The notes under the pieces are model-generated. The model saw nothing but the letters and a program-made list of their open reading frames with translations, searched no databases and was not told where the DNA came from. A stretch of DNA of 64,000 bases from Aeriscardovia sp. (GTDB lineage: Bacteria > Actinomycetota > Actinomycetes > Actinomycetales > Bifidobacteriaceae), in NCBI GenBank assembly GCA_017413255.1, contig JAFPUC010000014.1:101419-165418 (forward strand). Reading direction: 5' to 3'. The position numbers and the translations under genes are program-made. Below, piece by piece: positions 1-8,505 of the stretch. Position 1 is the stretch's first letter, and each line of letters begins with the position of its first letter.

Positions 1-22
1 TGATACTGACTGCAAGGTAAAA

Positions 23-1129
23 ATGGCGGAAGCTGACGAAAGACAAAAATTTTCCCGGATAGAAGATCTGTTTGCATCGGTATGTCGGGCGATAGATCCG
101 GAAGGCGTAAAGAAGAAGGTAAAAGATCTCGAGGAGAAGACGTCTGCAGAGAACTTGTGGGACGATCCGGATTCGGCTCAGGCTCTTTTTGCGTCCCTTA
201 CCGCAAATCAGGCTTTACTCTCCAAAATTGAAGAGCTGAAAACCTCCCTCTCCGATATTTCCCTGATGATTTCCCTTGCCCAAGATGAGGCAGACCCCTC
301 GCTTTTGCAGGAAGCCGATGAGGAAATGAAAAAAGCGGAGGCGCAAATTTCTTCCCTGCAGCTTCGCTCTCTTTTGAACGGGGAGTACGACGAAAAGAAT
401 GCCGTCATCACTATTAGAAGCGGGGCTGGGGGAAATGACGCAGCTGACTGGGCCCAAATGCTCTTAAGGATGTATCTGCATTGGTGTAAGAAAAAGGGGT
501 ACGAGACCAGCTTGCTCAACCTTTCCCAAGGGGAGGAAGGAGGGGTCAAATCCGCCACTTTCCAGGTTATGGCTCCCTACAGTTATGGAATTTTGGCCAG
601 TGAAGCCGGTACGCACAGGCTCGTTAGGATTTCCCCCTTTGACAATCAGGGTCGCAGGCATACAAGCTTTGCGGGAGTTGAAGTGATTCCTCTGGTAGAA
701 AGCTCGGATGAAGTGAAAATTGACGAGGGGGATCTACGCATAGACACCTTCCAGTCTTCGGGCCCCGGAGGACAAGGGGTAAATACCACCTACTCAGCCG
801 TAAGAATCACCCACCTTCCCACAGGCATCGTGGTAAATATGCAGAACCAAAGGAGCCAGATACAAAACAAGGCCCTGGCCATGCAAATCCTCCAATCAAA
901 GCTTCTAGCCATTAAAAAGCAGGAGGAAAAAGAAGAGAGGAAGGAACTGGCGGGGGATGTGAAAGCAAGCTGGGGGGACCAGATCCGATCCTATGTATTT
1001 CACCCCTATCAGATGGTAAAAGACCTGAGGACGGGAGTTGAAACTTCAGACGTAGAAGGAGTATTGTCCGGAAATATAGACGAATTTCTCTCGAGCGGAA
1101 TGCATTGGAAAAAGCAACATGAAAAATAA
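23..1129 (+). CDS. prfB: peptide chain release factor 2 (RF2)
   Basis: Class I release factor that reads UGA and UAA and triggers hydrolysis of peptidyl-tRNA on the ribosome. The 368-residue product has the normal RF2 length. The RF2 anticodon-like tripeptide SPF lies at residues 204-206, which separates it from RF1 (PxT), and the catalytic GGQ loop lies at 249-251 within SSGPGGQGVNTT. The ATG at 23 has an AAGG a few bases upstream. No in-frame TGA or slippery CUU-UGA site occurs near codon 25, so the programmed frameshift known from E. coli prfB is absent. The 3' end overlaps smpB by 11 bases. In most actinobacteria ftsE and ftsX lie between these two genes; they are missing here. Confidence 0.97.
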   Translation: MAEADERQKFSRIEDLFASVCRAIDPEGVKKKVKDLEEKTSAENLWDDPDSAQALFASLTANQALLSKIEELKTSLSDISLMISLAQDEADPSLLQEADEEMKKAEAQISSLQLRSLLNGEYDEKNAVITIRSGAGGNDAADWAQMLLRMYLHWCKKKGYETSLLNLSQGEEGGVKSATFQVMAPYSYGILASEAGTHRLVRISPFDNQGRRHTSFAGVEVIPLVESSDEVKIDEGDLRIDTFQSSGPGGQGVNTTYSAVRITHLPTGIVVNMQNQRSQIQNKALAMQILQSKLLAIKKQEEKEERKELAGDVKASWGDQIRSYVFHPYQMVKDLRTGVETSDVEGVLSGNIDEFLSSGMHWKKQHEK

Positions 1130-1613
1130 AAAGGCCGACGATAAAACCATAGCCACCAACAGAAGGGCCAAGTTCGATTACTTTTTGGAAGATGAAATAG
1201 AGGCAGGCCTGGTATTGATGGGAAGCGAAGTAAAGTCTCTGCGAGATTCTAGAGCTTCTCTGGCCCAGTCTTTCATTTCAATAGATAAGAGAGGCGAAGC
1301 ATGGCTGGAGGGGGCAAATATTTCCGGCTACGACTTTGCAAACAGTTTTAAGCACGACTCGCTAAGAAAGCGTAAGCTTCTTTTACATAAAAAGCAGCTT
1401 CTAAAGCTCGCCCAGAAATTGGAGGTAAAAGGGTACACCCTGGTGCCCCTGCGCCTCTACTTTAACGATGAAGGCCTGGTAAAGCTGTCTTTTTCCCTTG
1501 GAAAGGGAAAAAAGGAATACGATAAAAGAAGGGCACTCAGAGAAGAGGAAGACAAGAAAGAGGCTCAAAGAGCGCTGCGTCTAAAAAACCTAAAGAGGAG
1601 TGTGAGGGCCTAA
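1119..1613 (+). CDS. smpB: SsrA-binding protein SmpB
   Basis: RNA-binding partner of tmRNA in trans-translation, the rescue of stalled ribosomes. The 164-residue product carries the SmpB core: an N-terminal NRRAKFDYF segment, the GLVLMGSEVKSLR strand, the EGANISGY loop and a basic C-terminal tail (RRALREEEDKKEAQRALR). The start overlaps prfB by 11 bases, so the two are translationally coupled. No tmRNA gene was recognised in the window. Length and motifs are typical of the family, and the call is secure. Confidence 0.97.
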   Translation: MKNKKADDKTIATNRRAKFDYFLEDEIEAGLVLMGSEVKSLRDSRASLAQSFISIDKRGEAWLEGANISGYDFANSFKHDSLRKRKLLLHKKQLLKLAQKLEVKGYTLVPLRLYFNDEGLVKLSFSLGKGKKEYDKRRALREEEDKKEAQRALRLKNLKRSVRA

Positions 1614-1638
1614 GAGAGATAAGTTTAAAAAGGAGGCA

Positions 1639-1728
1639 ATGCCTCACCTGAAATTTCCAAACTAAAGGAGCAAATAAATGGGTAGCTGCCACCGCAACAA
1701 CGTCCTTAAAAAGCGCGTCAGGTACTAA
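1639..1728 (+). other. two tiny ribosome-binding-site-led ORFs (unproven)
   Basis: Downstream of smpB an AGGAGG precedes ATG 1639, which opens an 8-codon frame (MPHLKFPN) ending at TAA 1663-1665. An AAAGGAG then precedes ATG 1678, which opens a 16-codon frame (MGSCHRNNVLKKRVRY) ending at TAA 1726-1728. The second ends exactly where homology to the surface-protein gene begins. The first overlaps a small inverted repeat (GAGGC-AAT-GCCTC). They could be leader peptides, the remains of the 5' end of the decayed gene, or chance. I do not recognise either peptide. Confidence 0.2.
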
Positions 1729-3149
1729 AGTACAACGGCATTTTCACACCCCTTTCGGCCCAACTGAACGTAGCGAACCAATCCACGGGCCTTTTGGAGA
1801 GAAATCCCGTCTATGCTCCCGGTGAACCTATAGAGTTTCAGTTGACCCTCACTCTTCTGATCGCAGCTCCCTGATCAACGCTTCCGCCGCGGTTCAATCC
1901 TTCACAATCCCGGGCTGGTACGGCGCCCAGGTATCTCTCGGAGAGGGAATGGAGATTGATACCTTTCTTTCCAACTCCACCTATGTGGCTGGCATGGAAT
2001 ACCAGGGCAATTCCACTTTGTAGGGAGACTCTACGGTCTTTTGGGGGCCTTACCCCCCAGCAGCAGGAAAACAATCAGCAATACATTTCCGGCTCCTCCT
2101 CAAATTCTTCCACCATACCTTCTAAAGATTCCACTTACTGGGGGATATCCTTTAACTCCGCAGGAGTGAAGTATATAGAAGCGAACGGGGAGGCGGCGGC
2201 TACTTTTTCTTCCAAAGCCTACAAACCTGCTGGTGGCTTACAACTCGGAGACAAATTCGCCATAACCTTTTACGGACAGATTTTGTCAGGAGTTAGCGGA
2301 GCCTCCAATTCCCTTTACGGGTTTGCAGGTTATCAAAGCAATTTCCCGCAAGATCCTGGGATGTCTAGCGGATGATGGATTTTGTGTAATGGACAGGGCG
2401 CTTCTACCGTAAACTACTTCCACACCGACGAGCTTTGGAAGTATGAGAGAGGCAGCTATAAAACCGCCACAGTATATGTTTCTACCCTCCAGATCTCTTC
2501 ACCCACTTCCGTTATTCAGGTAGTCAAAGACGGGAAGGTTCAGGAGAATCCTTCCTATCCCCAAGAAAGCCCCATAGATTTCCAAATCTCATCCACCCTC
2601 CCCTCCTCTAAAAAGATGGTGGGAAATTACAGTTACTTTAGGATAGAAATAAGTCCGGAATCCGGAATAAGCCTTTACAATGGGGCTCTGGCTATAAACT
2701 CGCAATACCTTACCGTAGGAGGCGCTCCTATTTCTTCGGTGCCCGGAGTTAAAATCCTGAGCTCTGCCTCCTCCTTCATTGAAAATCCGGAAAGCATAAG
2801 CGTTATCTTTTCCCCAGATTCTATTAGCTACCTGATTTCCAAAGGACTGGCTAAGTCGGGAAGACTGCAGATAGAAGTTGTGAGGTATTTAAACCAGAAC
2901 GCTTCACAAGCTGCACAATCCAATAAGATCGGGGCCTCTTCCTATTTGACCCCTTCTGCAAGCAGAAACTTTTCCCTGCAATCGGAACAAAGCGAAATCA
3001 GTGTGCAAGAAGAGGAAATCAGCATAGAAAGTCTTCCGTATACTGGAGACAGGTACATGAGCATGTTTATGCTCTCTGTTTTTAGGGTCCCCCTCTTTGC
3101 GGCAGGCGTCGGGGCTGGGGAAATAAACAAAAGGTTCAAGAGCAAATAA
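1726..3149 (+). pseudogene. decayed 3' copy of the LPXTG surface-protein gene
   Basis: This stretch is a diverged duplicate of the last 1.42 kb of the intact surface-protein gene (compare 5903-7323); the two align base by base from TAAAGTACAACGGCA onward. Visible lesions are a one-base deletion near 1855-1858, a TAG at 2021-2023, a one-base insertion near 2037-2042 that restores the frame, and a TGA at 2373-2375 where the intact gene has TGG. From 2382 to 3149 the frame is open and ends in a sortase-like LPYTG motif, a short hydrophobic run and a basic tail. No promoter or signal peptide precedes it. It is either plain decay or a silent donor copy for recombination with its neighbour. Confidence 0.88.
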
Positions 3150-3207
3150 GGAAAAAGGGAAAGGAAGGAAGTTTGCCTCCGAGCGGGAGAGGCGCGGGTG
3201 TAGCATA

Positions 3208-3213
3208 TATAGT
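3208..3213 (+). promoter_or_regulatory. candidate -10 box of the surface-protein gene
   Basis: TATAGT lies about 46 bases upstream of the TTG start in an AT-rich stretch between the pseudogene and the surface-protein gene. No convincing -35 element is seen, so this is only a candidate. Confidence 0.25.
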
Positions 3214-3258
3214 AAAAGAAGAATCGTTACATTAATTTCGCAGCTACGGAGATAAGCT

Positions 3259-6200
3259 TTGGGATTTTACCGTCGCATTCGCAAAAGGATCCCTAAAAGG
3301 ATTGTTTTTTGTTTCTTGGTTATGATCTGCACTTTGGCAGTAGCTTTGTCCTTTGGATTGCGATCTTACGCCAACGCTACATTTAATCCAGACGTACAGA
3401 TAAATGTCTTAAATTCTGATGGTCTTGTAGAAACTAATCCAAACTTTAATGAGAGGCAACCCTACTATAAGCTGCAGCTCAGCGCAGTGCTACCAAGTGT
3501 TCAACAGATAGACAATGAAAGCAATGCCACGGGCTATGCCATTTCGGCCGTAGCCTCCGGAGGAGTGTCGGAACTGAACTTAGGCATACTGCAAACGTGG
3601 ACGGGCTACAATCTTGCCCCTGAGTTTGCAGGTATGAACATATCAACAGCCTCTTCGAATTCCAACCCCAATTATGAACTGCTAGAGCAAATCGCTTACG
3701 GAGACCTCGAGGGAGTGCAAATAACAGGCACTTCTTCGCCTGCTTACTGGGGCACGCAGTGGACTCTCACTCTTACATCAGCTTTTATTACTTTTTTGGA
3801 ACAGAACGGATACAAGGCAGCTACGGCTTCTTCTCCCCAGCCTTCCAGCCCCGGCCTTCAGCCCGGCGAAAGATTTGGCATAGTATTTTATGCCAAAGTA
3901 GGCGCCAACACTTCAGGAAAGAAGGACGCCCTCACAGCGTGGGCAGGATGGCCCAGTTCTAGCGGCCAAACTCCAAGTTCTTGGGCGGGGGCATCGACAG
4001 ATACTTTGGACATGGGCGACAAAGCTCTGACGAATGAAAGCCATTTAAATATAGAACTGGGAGAGATAAAATCCGGCCTTTTTGATGATAAGCAAAAAAT
4101 AGAGGTTCAGCCGGGAACTCCGATTGACTTCCAGGCAGTGGCTACCCTCCCGGATCCCTCTTCCCTTACCGGAAGCTCTCCATATTTCTCTTTTGAACTC
4201 ATCCCTTCCTTAGGCATCAGCCTGACAAACCTTGGACAGGTTAAAGTGGCAGGATTGCCACTCTCTTCGCTTCCATCGGGATGGAAAGTGGAACCTTCCT
4301 CAGATGCCGGAAGCGTAGAGGGAGGCAAATTTGCCTATTGGATCCTTGAACTTACAGCGGCAGACATAGAAGAAATAGAAAAAGCAGGCTTCTCTCCCGC
4401 TACGGCTTCTTCCCCCCAGTCTTCCAGTCCCAAAATTGCCGTAGGATCCCCTTTCGCCCTGACTTTTACAGGAGAGCTTAACTCTTCTGCCAATGAGGAA
4501 ACTCTATTGCGCGCCAGGGTGGGACTTATGTCGGATTCGGGAAACTGGACTCTAATTTCTTCTAAAGATGCGCAGCTTAGCTTCACTCCTACAGGCCAGC
4601 AAGAGAGCATTCCGGAAGACCTTTCCTTCAACTTCTTAAATAGCCAAGGCCTAGTAGACACTTCCAAGCCCCATTACTACATGACCTCCCTGGAGTCCCC
4701 TTCCGATCCTTCAAAAAGTATAGTTTCGCGCCTCGGAGTGCATAAGTTTCAAATTACCCTCCCTCTGCCCAATCCTTCGCAAATGGCAAAGGATAATTCC
4801 GTACTCGTGATTAAAAATATTCCGGGAGCGGGCCTTGCTATAGAGAACCCCGACTATATACAAAATGGCCATGCCTATATCGAAGGCATCGCCATAGCGG
4901 GTATGTCGCTAAGTGTTTTTAGGGAAGTACGCGCGCTTTACGCCAATGTGCCTTTCACTACCAGCCCTTCGGATTCCAAAAATCCGATGATTGAAGGAAC
5001 TGGCGACGGTTCCAACTATTGGGAGCTAATCTTAACTCCCTCTGAAGTTGAAGAAATTGAACAAAAAGGAGTATCTGCGGCTACATCTTCCTCGCCTCAG
5101 GGAAAAGCCCCGGGACTGGCTCCCGGAGACAAATTTGCAATAACCTTTTCCGGGTTTGTCACAAGCGCTGCCTCGGGAAATGTGACAGATGAAGCCCAGG
5201 TAGGCTGGGCCTCTATGAGCCAGTCTTCCTCTCAAAGTTCATCTTCCGCCCCTTCCACTTCTTCAAAGTCTGTAAAGATCAAAAACTTCTCACCCTCTTC
5301 ATCTCAGACCCTTACTTTAGTCCCTCAAACTTTGCAGGTGTACCCAGCCGCAAACCTGAGCATGGTAAACCACGGATACCTCAACCAGTACCCCTACGCA
5401 GGCATTGAAACTCCGATGCAGTTTCAGCTCTCCTCTGCCTTGCCCAATCCCTCTCAGATGACCGGGCAGTGGGCCAATTTTGATCTTTATGACATCCCTC
5501 TTACAGGAGTGAGCGTAGAAAACCCCAAAGAAGCCGCTTCTGATTTTGAACTGGCGGGCTTGCCGTTGCTTAGCATTCCAGGCGTTCAAATCACATCTTC
5601 TTCTCAAGAAGAGTGGATAGAGGGAGATGAATCGGGGCAGGAAAGTTTTGAAGTGGGCCTGACCCGGCAATCTGTGGAATACATCGAGAAGAACGGCTTT
5701 GCCCCTGCCACGAGGACCGCTGTCCAATCCACAAAGCCGGGAATCAATCCGGGGGCCCTTTTTGCCTTAACTTTCCCGGGAGAACTCAATTCTTCCGCGA
5801 TTTCCTACCAGGGAAATTGCAGGGATACTGCCTACAGCCAATATGAAGGGAGCATGGACGGCAAACCTATAACCGAGAAATCTACCTTGGCATCGCTGGG
5901 AATAAAGTACAACGGCATTTCCACGCCCCTTTCAGCCCAGCTAAACGTTGTAAACCAGAAAACGGGGCTTTTGGAGAGAAATCCCGTCTACGCTCCCGGT
6001 GAACCTATAGAGTTCCAGCTGACCCTTACCCTCCCTGATCCAGATTCACTTTCCAATACTGCCCAGGCCGCAAACTCTAACTCAATTCCAGGATGGTACG
6101 GAATTCAAATAACGCCCGGAAAGGGAGTGGATGTTCAAACTTATATTTCCACGGAAGTGACCGTAGCGGGTCTCCAGTACCAGTACACCCCCACCCTTAT

Positions 6201-7323
6201 GAATGACAGCTCGGTCTTTGGGGGGCTTTCTTCCCAGGAGCAGGAAGAGGGGCAGCAGTACATTTCAGGAACAGCTTCCAATTCTCCGACAATCTCTTCA
6301 GATGACTCATCCTACTGGGGGTTGGCCTTCAATTCTGCAGGTATAAAGTACATAGAAGAAAATGGAGAGCTTCCTGCAACTTTCACTTCCAAGGCTCACT
6401 GGCAAAGCGGAGGACTAAAGCCCGGAGACAAGTTTGCCATAATTTTCTACGGGCAATTAAATTCCGATGCCTCCGCCTCAAATCCCCTCTATGCATTTGC
6501 GGGCTACGAGAGTAATTATCCCGGAGATCCCCAGCGTTCCAGCGGATGGTGGACAGAATCTGACGGCCAGTGGGGGCTGTCTAACCCCACGGTAAACTTC
6601 CGGCAAGGCTGGCAGTACCAGTTGAGCAGCTATAAGACCGCATCGGTCTATATTTCCAACTTCCAAATGTCCTCTCCTACAGACACCCTCCAGGTTGTTA
6701 AGGATGGAAAACCGCAGGCCAACCCTTCTTACCCCCAAAATGCTCCGATAGACTTTAGGATTACTTCTTCCCTTCCCCAATCCTCTAAAATGCTTGGAAA
6801 CTATGGCTATTACAGGTTAGAAATAGATCCAAAGTCGGGCGTAAGCGTTTACAACGGATCTTTGGCGGAAAATGCAGCTTACTTTACCGTAGGGGGAAAG
6901 CTCCTCACTTCCATCCCCGGAGTTAAAGTGCTAAGTTCGTCCAGTTCGCCCGAACTTAAGGGAGGGCAGAGTTTAACTATTGCCTTTAGCCCAGCTTCCA
7001 TCTCCTACATCACTTCCAACAATTTATCTTCTTCCGGAAATTTGGAAGTGGATTTTGTCGGATTTTTAAATCAGAACGCATCTTTTAAAGCTAATTCAAA
7101 CCAAATTGCTTCCTTCTCTTCCTTCTCTTCTTCGCCTTTGGGAGAGTACTCCGTCCAGTCAACTTCCAGCGAAGTTAGCATTCAGGAAGAGAAGGGAGCC
7201 ATCCGCAACCTCCCGCTAACAGGAGGAAAAGGAGTGGTTTTAATCTTGCTTTTAAGCCTGGTGACAGTAGTTATGTCCGCGGCGGGGATGGTGCTGGCCA
7301 AAAAGATGATGAAAAAAGGGTAA
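3259..7323 (+). CDS. LPXTG cell-wall-anchored repeat protein (adhesin/pilin-like)
   Basis: A 1354-residue secreted surface protein. The TTG start has GGAG upstream. It is followed by a signal peptide with a basic n-region (residues 1-18), a hydrophobic core and a likely cut after ANA near residue 40. The C-terminus is a classic sortase signal: LPLTG, a hydrophobic span, then KKMMKKG. Between them lie about six modules of 200-230 residues. Each has an N-terminal half with a strand pattern like PIDFQ...LPDP and a C-terminal half with a recurring IEKNGF.PAT...PG..PGD.FA.TF.GELNSSA motif (near residues 177, 369, 596, 804, 1027 and 1248). The pattern resembles isopeptide-forming fimbrial or adhesin domains, which is inference. 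No sortase gene lies nearby, and the ligand is unknown. Confidence 0.85.
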   Translation: MGFYRRIRKRIPKRIVFCFLVMICTLAVALSFGLRSYANATFNPDVQINVLNSDGLVETNPNFNERQPYYKLQLSAVLPSVQQIDNESNATGYAISAVASGGVSELNLGILQTWTGYNLAPEFAGMNISTASSNSNPNYELLEQIAYGDLEGVQITGTSSPAYWGTQWTLTLTSAFITFLEQNGYKAATASSPQPSSPGLQPGERFGIVFYAKVGANTSGKKDALTAWAGWPSSSGQTPSSWAGASTDTLDMGDKALTNESHLNIELGEIKSGLFDDKQKIEVQPGTPIDFQAVATLPDPSSLTGSSPYFSFELIPSLGISLTNLGQVKVAGLPLSSLPSGWKVEPSSDAGSVEGGKFAYWILELTAADIEEIEKAGFSPATASSPQSSSPKIAVGSPFALTFTGELNSSANEETLLRARVGLMSDSGNWTLISSKDAQLSFTPTGQQESIPEDLSFNFLNSQGLVDTSKPHYYMTSLESPSDPSKSIVSRLGVHKFQITLPLPNPSQMAKDNSVLVIKNIPGAGLAIENPDYIQNGHAYIEGIAIAGMSLSVFREVRALYANVPFTTSPSDSKNPMIEGTGDGSNYWELILTPSEVEEIEQKGVSAATSSSPQGKAPGLAPGDKFAITFSGFVTSAASGNVTDEAQVGWASMSQSSSQSSSSAPSTSSKSVKIKNFSPSSSQTLTLVPQTLQVYPAANLSMVNHGYLNQYPYAGIETPMQFQLSSALPNPSQMTGQWANFDLYDIPLTGVSVENPKEAASDFELAGLPLLSIPGVQITSSSQEEWIEGDESGQESFEVGLTRQSVEYIEKNGFAPATRTAVQSTKPGINPGALFALTFPGELNSSAISYQGNCRDTAYSQYEGSMDGKPITEKSTLASLGIKYNGISTPLSAQLNVVNQKTGLLERNPVYAPGEPIEFQLTLTLPDPDSLSNTAQAANSNSIPGWYGIQITPGKGVDVQTYISTEVTVAGLQYQYTPTLMNDSSVFGGLSSQEQEEGQQYISGTASNSPTISSDDSSYWGLAFNSAGIKYIEENGELPATFTSKAHWQSGGLKPGDKFAIIFYGQLNSDASASNPLYAFAGYESNYPGDPQRSSGWWTESDGQWGLSNPTVNFRQGWQYQLSSYKTASVYISNFQMSSPTDTLQVVKDGKPQANPSYPQNAPIDFRITSSLPQSSKMLGNYGYYRLEIDPKSGVSVYNGSLAENAAYFTVGGKLLTSIPGVKVLSSSSSPELKGGQSLTIAFSPASISYITSNNLSSSGNLEVDFVGFLNQNASFKANSNQIASFSSFSSSPLGEYSVQSTSSEVSIQEEKGAIRNLPLTGGKGVVLILLLSLVTVVMSAAGMVLAKKMMKKG

Positions 7324-7381
7324 AACGGCCCGTGCTGCAAGGCAAAAATCAGGGCGTTGCTGCTGATAAAAATAAATTAGA

Positions 7382-7807
7382 TTACAGGCAGTGGTAAAGG
7401 GTGCAGAAAAGCAGGACGAGCCCTACGGAAAGAATTATGTGTATGAGGCCGGCGCACTCCGAAATCATTGCATTTTCTTTTTTGCCGGGAGTTTTAGAAC
7501 TTAACTGCGCCATTCCCCTAACAAAGAGCATGAATACCGTTCCGAGTACGCCGATATTGTAAAAAATCATAAACCAAACAAATAAAGCCCTGTCGGCAGC
7601 AAAAGAGTGGGAAAAATAACCAAATACGCTCAGAATCAGGAACATAAACATTCCCAGTATCAGGGTATGGGGATGAAGATCCATGAGATTGGTTTTCTTC
7701 GCCTCTGCCGGATCCAGCCCCTTCCTCTTCGTGTATTCGCGCGCAAAAACCCCCAGGCAAAGTCCCAAAACCATATAGAACACGGCAAACCCCAAACAAA
7801 CTTTCAT
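7382..7807 (-). CDS. DUF2871-like four-helix membrane protein
   Basis: A 141-residue integral membrane protein with four hydrophobic segments (about residues 3-22, 47-67, 73-95 and 118-140). A histidine-bearing HPHTLILGMF segment and an H in the last helix (LIHIIL) fit, from memory, the DUF2871 family, whose function is unknown. GGAG and GAGGGA lie just upstream of the ATG. It is divergent from the next gene and shares a 100-base intergenic region with it. The histidine pattern could suggest a metal or heme site, but nothing here proves it. Confidence 0.65.
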   Translation of the reverse strand: MKVCLGFAVFYMVLGLCLGVFAREYTKRKGLDPAEAKKTNLMDLHPHTLILGMFMFLILSVFGYFSHSFAADRALFVWFMIFYNIGVLGTVFMLFVRGMAQLSSKTPGKKENAMISECAGLIHIILSVGLVLLFCTLYHCL

Positions 7808-7844
7808 TCCCTCGCTCCGTTCTGTTTTAACCTTTCGCTATCAA

Positions 7845-7850
7845 TATAAT
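7845..7850 (+). promoter_or_regulatory. candidate -10 box between divergent membrane-protein genes
   Basis: A perfect TATAAT lies in the 100-base gap between the divergent 7382-7807 and 7908-8453 genes, 57 bases before the plus-strand ATG. No good -35 hexamer is visible on either strand. Its partly symmetric surroundings mean it might serve either direction. Confidence 0.35.
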
Positions 7851-7907
7851 TTAATCGTCTAACAAGATAAGTAGGCGGATCCGGCCTGATGCAGTAAAAG
7901 GTAGAGA

Positions 7908-8453
7908 ATGGCAAATAAAAAGAAAAAGCTGACAGCCCAACAGCTGGAGAGAAAAAATGAAAAAAAGCAGAGGAGGAAAGTTGTTCTGGCTGCCAGGGCA
8001 AAGGCAAAGACGGTAGATACAAGGCCGACTTTCAGCAAATGGCTTCTTTATCTGCTCAACGCCCTCGCCTTTTTCATCATTTGGACCGTGCTGTTTTGGT
8101 GTGCAGATAAGAAGAATTACCGATTCTCCAAGCTAGTTTTAATAACTGCCTGCTTTACCGCGGTGGAATTAGCCTACAGCCTGTTTATAATTTCTCAAAT
8201 TCAAAAGAGCGTGACGCGCATAGAGGGGGAGAACCGAAGGCTGCACAGAATCCGGGTGCTGAGAATCTTCTGGTCCAACTGCGTGCTGTTTATAGGAATA
8301 GGGCTGTGTATGGGCTTTCTTGCCCTATTTGTGGTCAACAGCCGCTACCCGGCTTGGATGGTAGCCTTCCTTTCAGGAATAGGCGGAGGCCTTTACGGAG
8401 TTCTGTACTGGTCCATAAACCAACTTGTGGTAGTCAAGTGGCGCCTGGTTTAA
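7908..8453 (+). CDS. hypothetical four-helix membrane protein with basic N-terminus
   Basis: A 181-residue protein I do not recognise. The first 40 residues are very rich in Lys and Arg (KKKKLTAQQLERKNEKKQRRK), likely cytoplasmic and able to touch nucleic acid or phospholipid headgroups. They are followed by four hydrophobic segments near residues 46-66, 76-96, 123-146 and 150-170, with a charged linker between the second and third. GTAGAGA precedes the ATG. The gene stands alone between two unrelated genes, so context gives no functional clue. Confidence 0.75.
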   Translation: MANKKKKLTAQQLERKNEKKQRRKVVLAARAKAKTVDTRPTFSKWLLYLLNALAFFIIWTVLFWCADKKNYRFSKLVLITACFTAVELAYSLFIISQIQKSVTRIEGENRRLHRIRVLRIFWSNCVLFIGIGLCMGFLALFVVNSRYPAWMVAFLSGIGGGLYGVLYWSINQLVVVKWRLV

Positions 8454-8505
8454 GCTCACCTCTGTACTATTAGATATTGGGATATTTAAACCGAGGTGAA
8501 CAAAA

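Noticed and set aside
80..110. Programmed frameshift in prfB
   Set aside because: The frame is continuous from the ATG and no CUU-UGA site is present.
2382..3149. An independent 255-residue LPXTG protein
   Set aside because: No start signal, no signal peptide, and direct continuity in frame with upstream homology across a TGA; it is part of the pseudogene.
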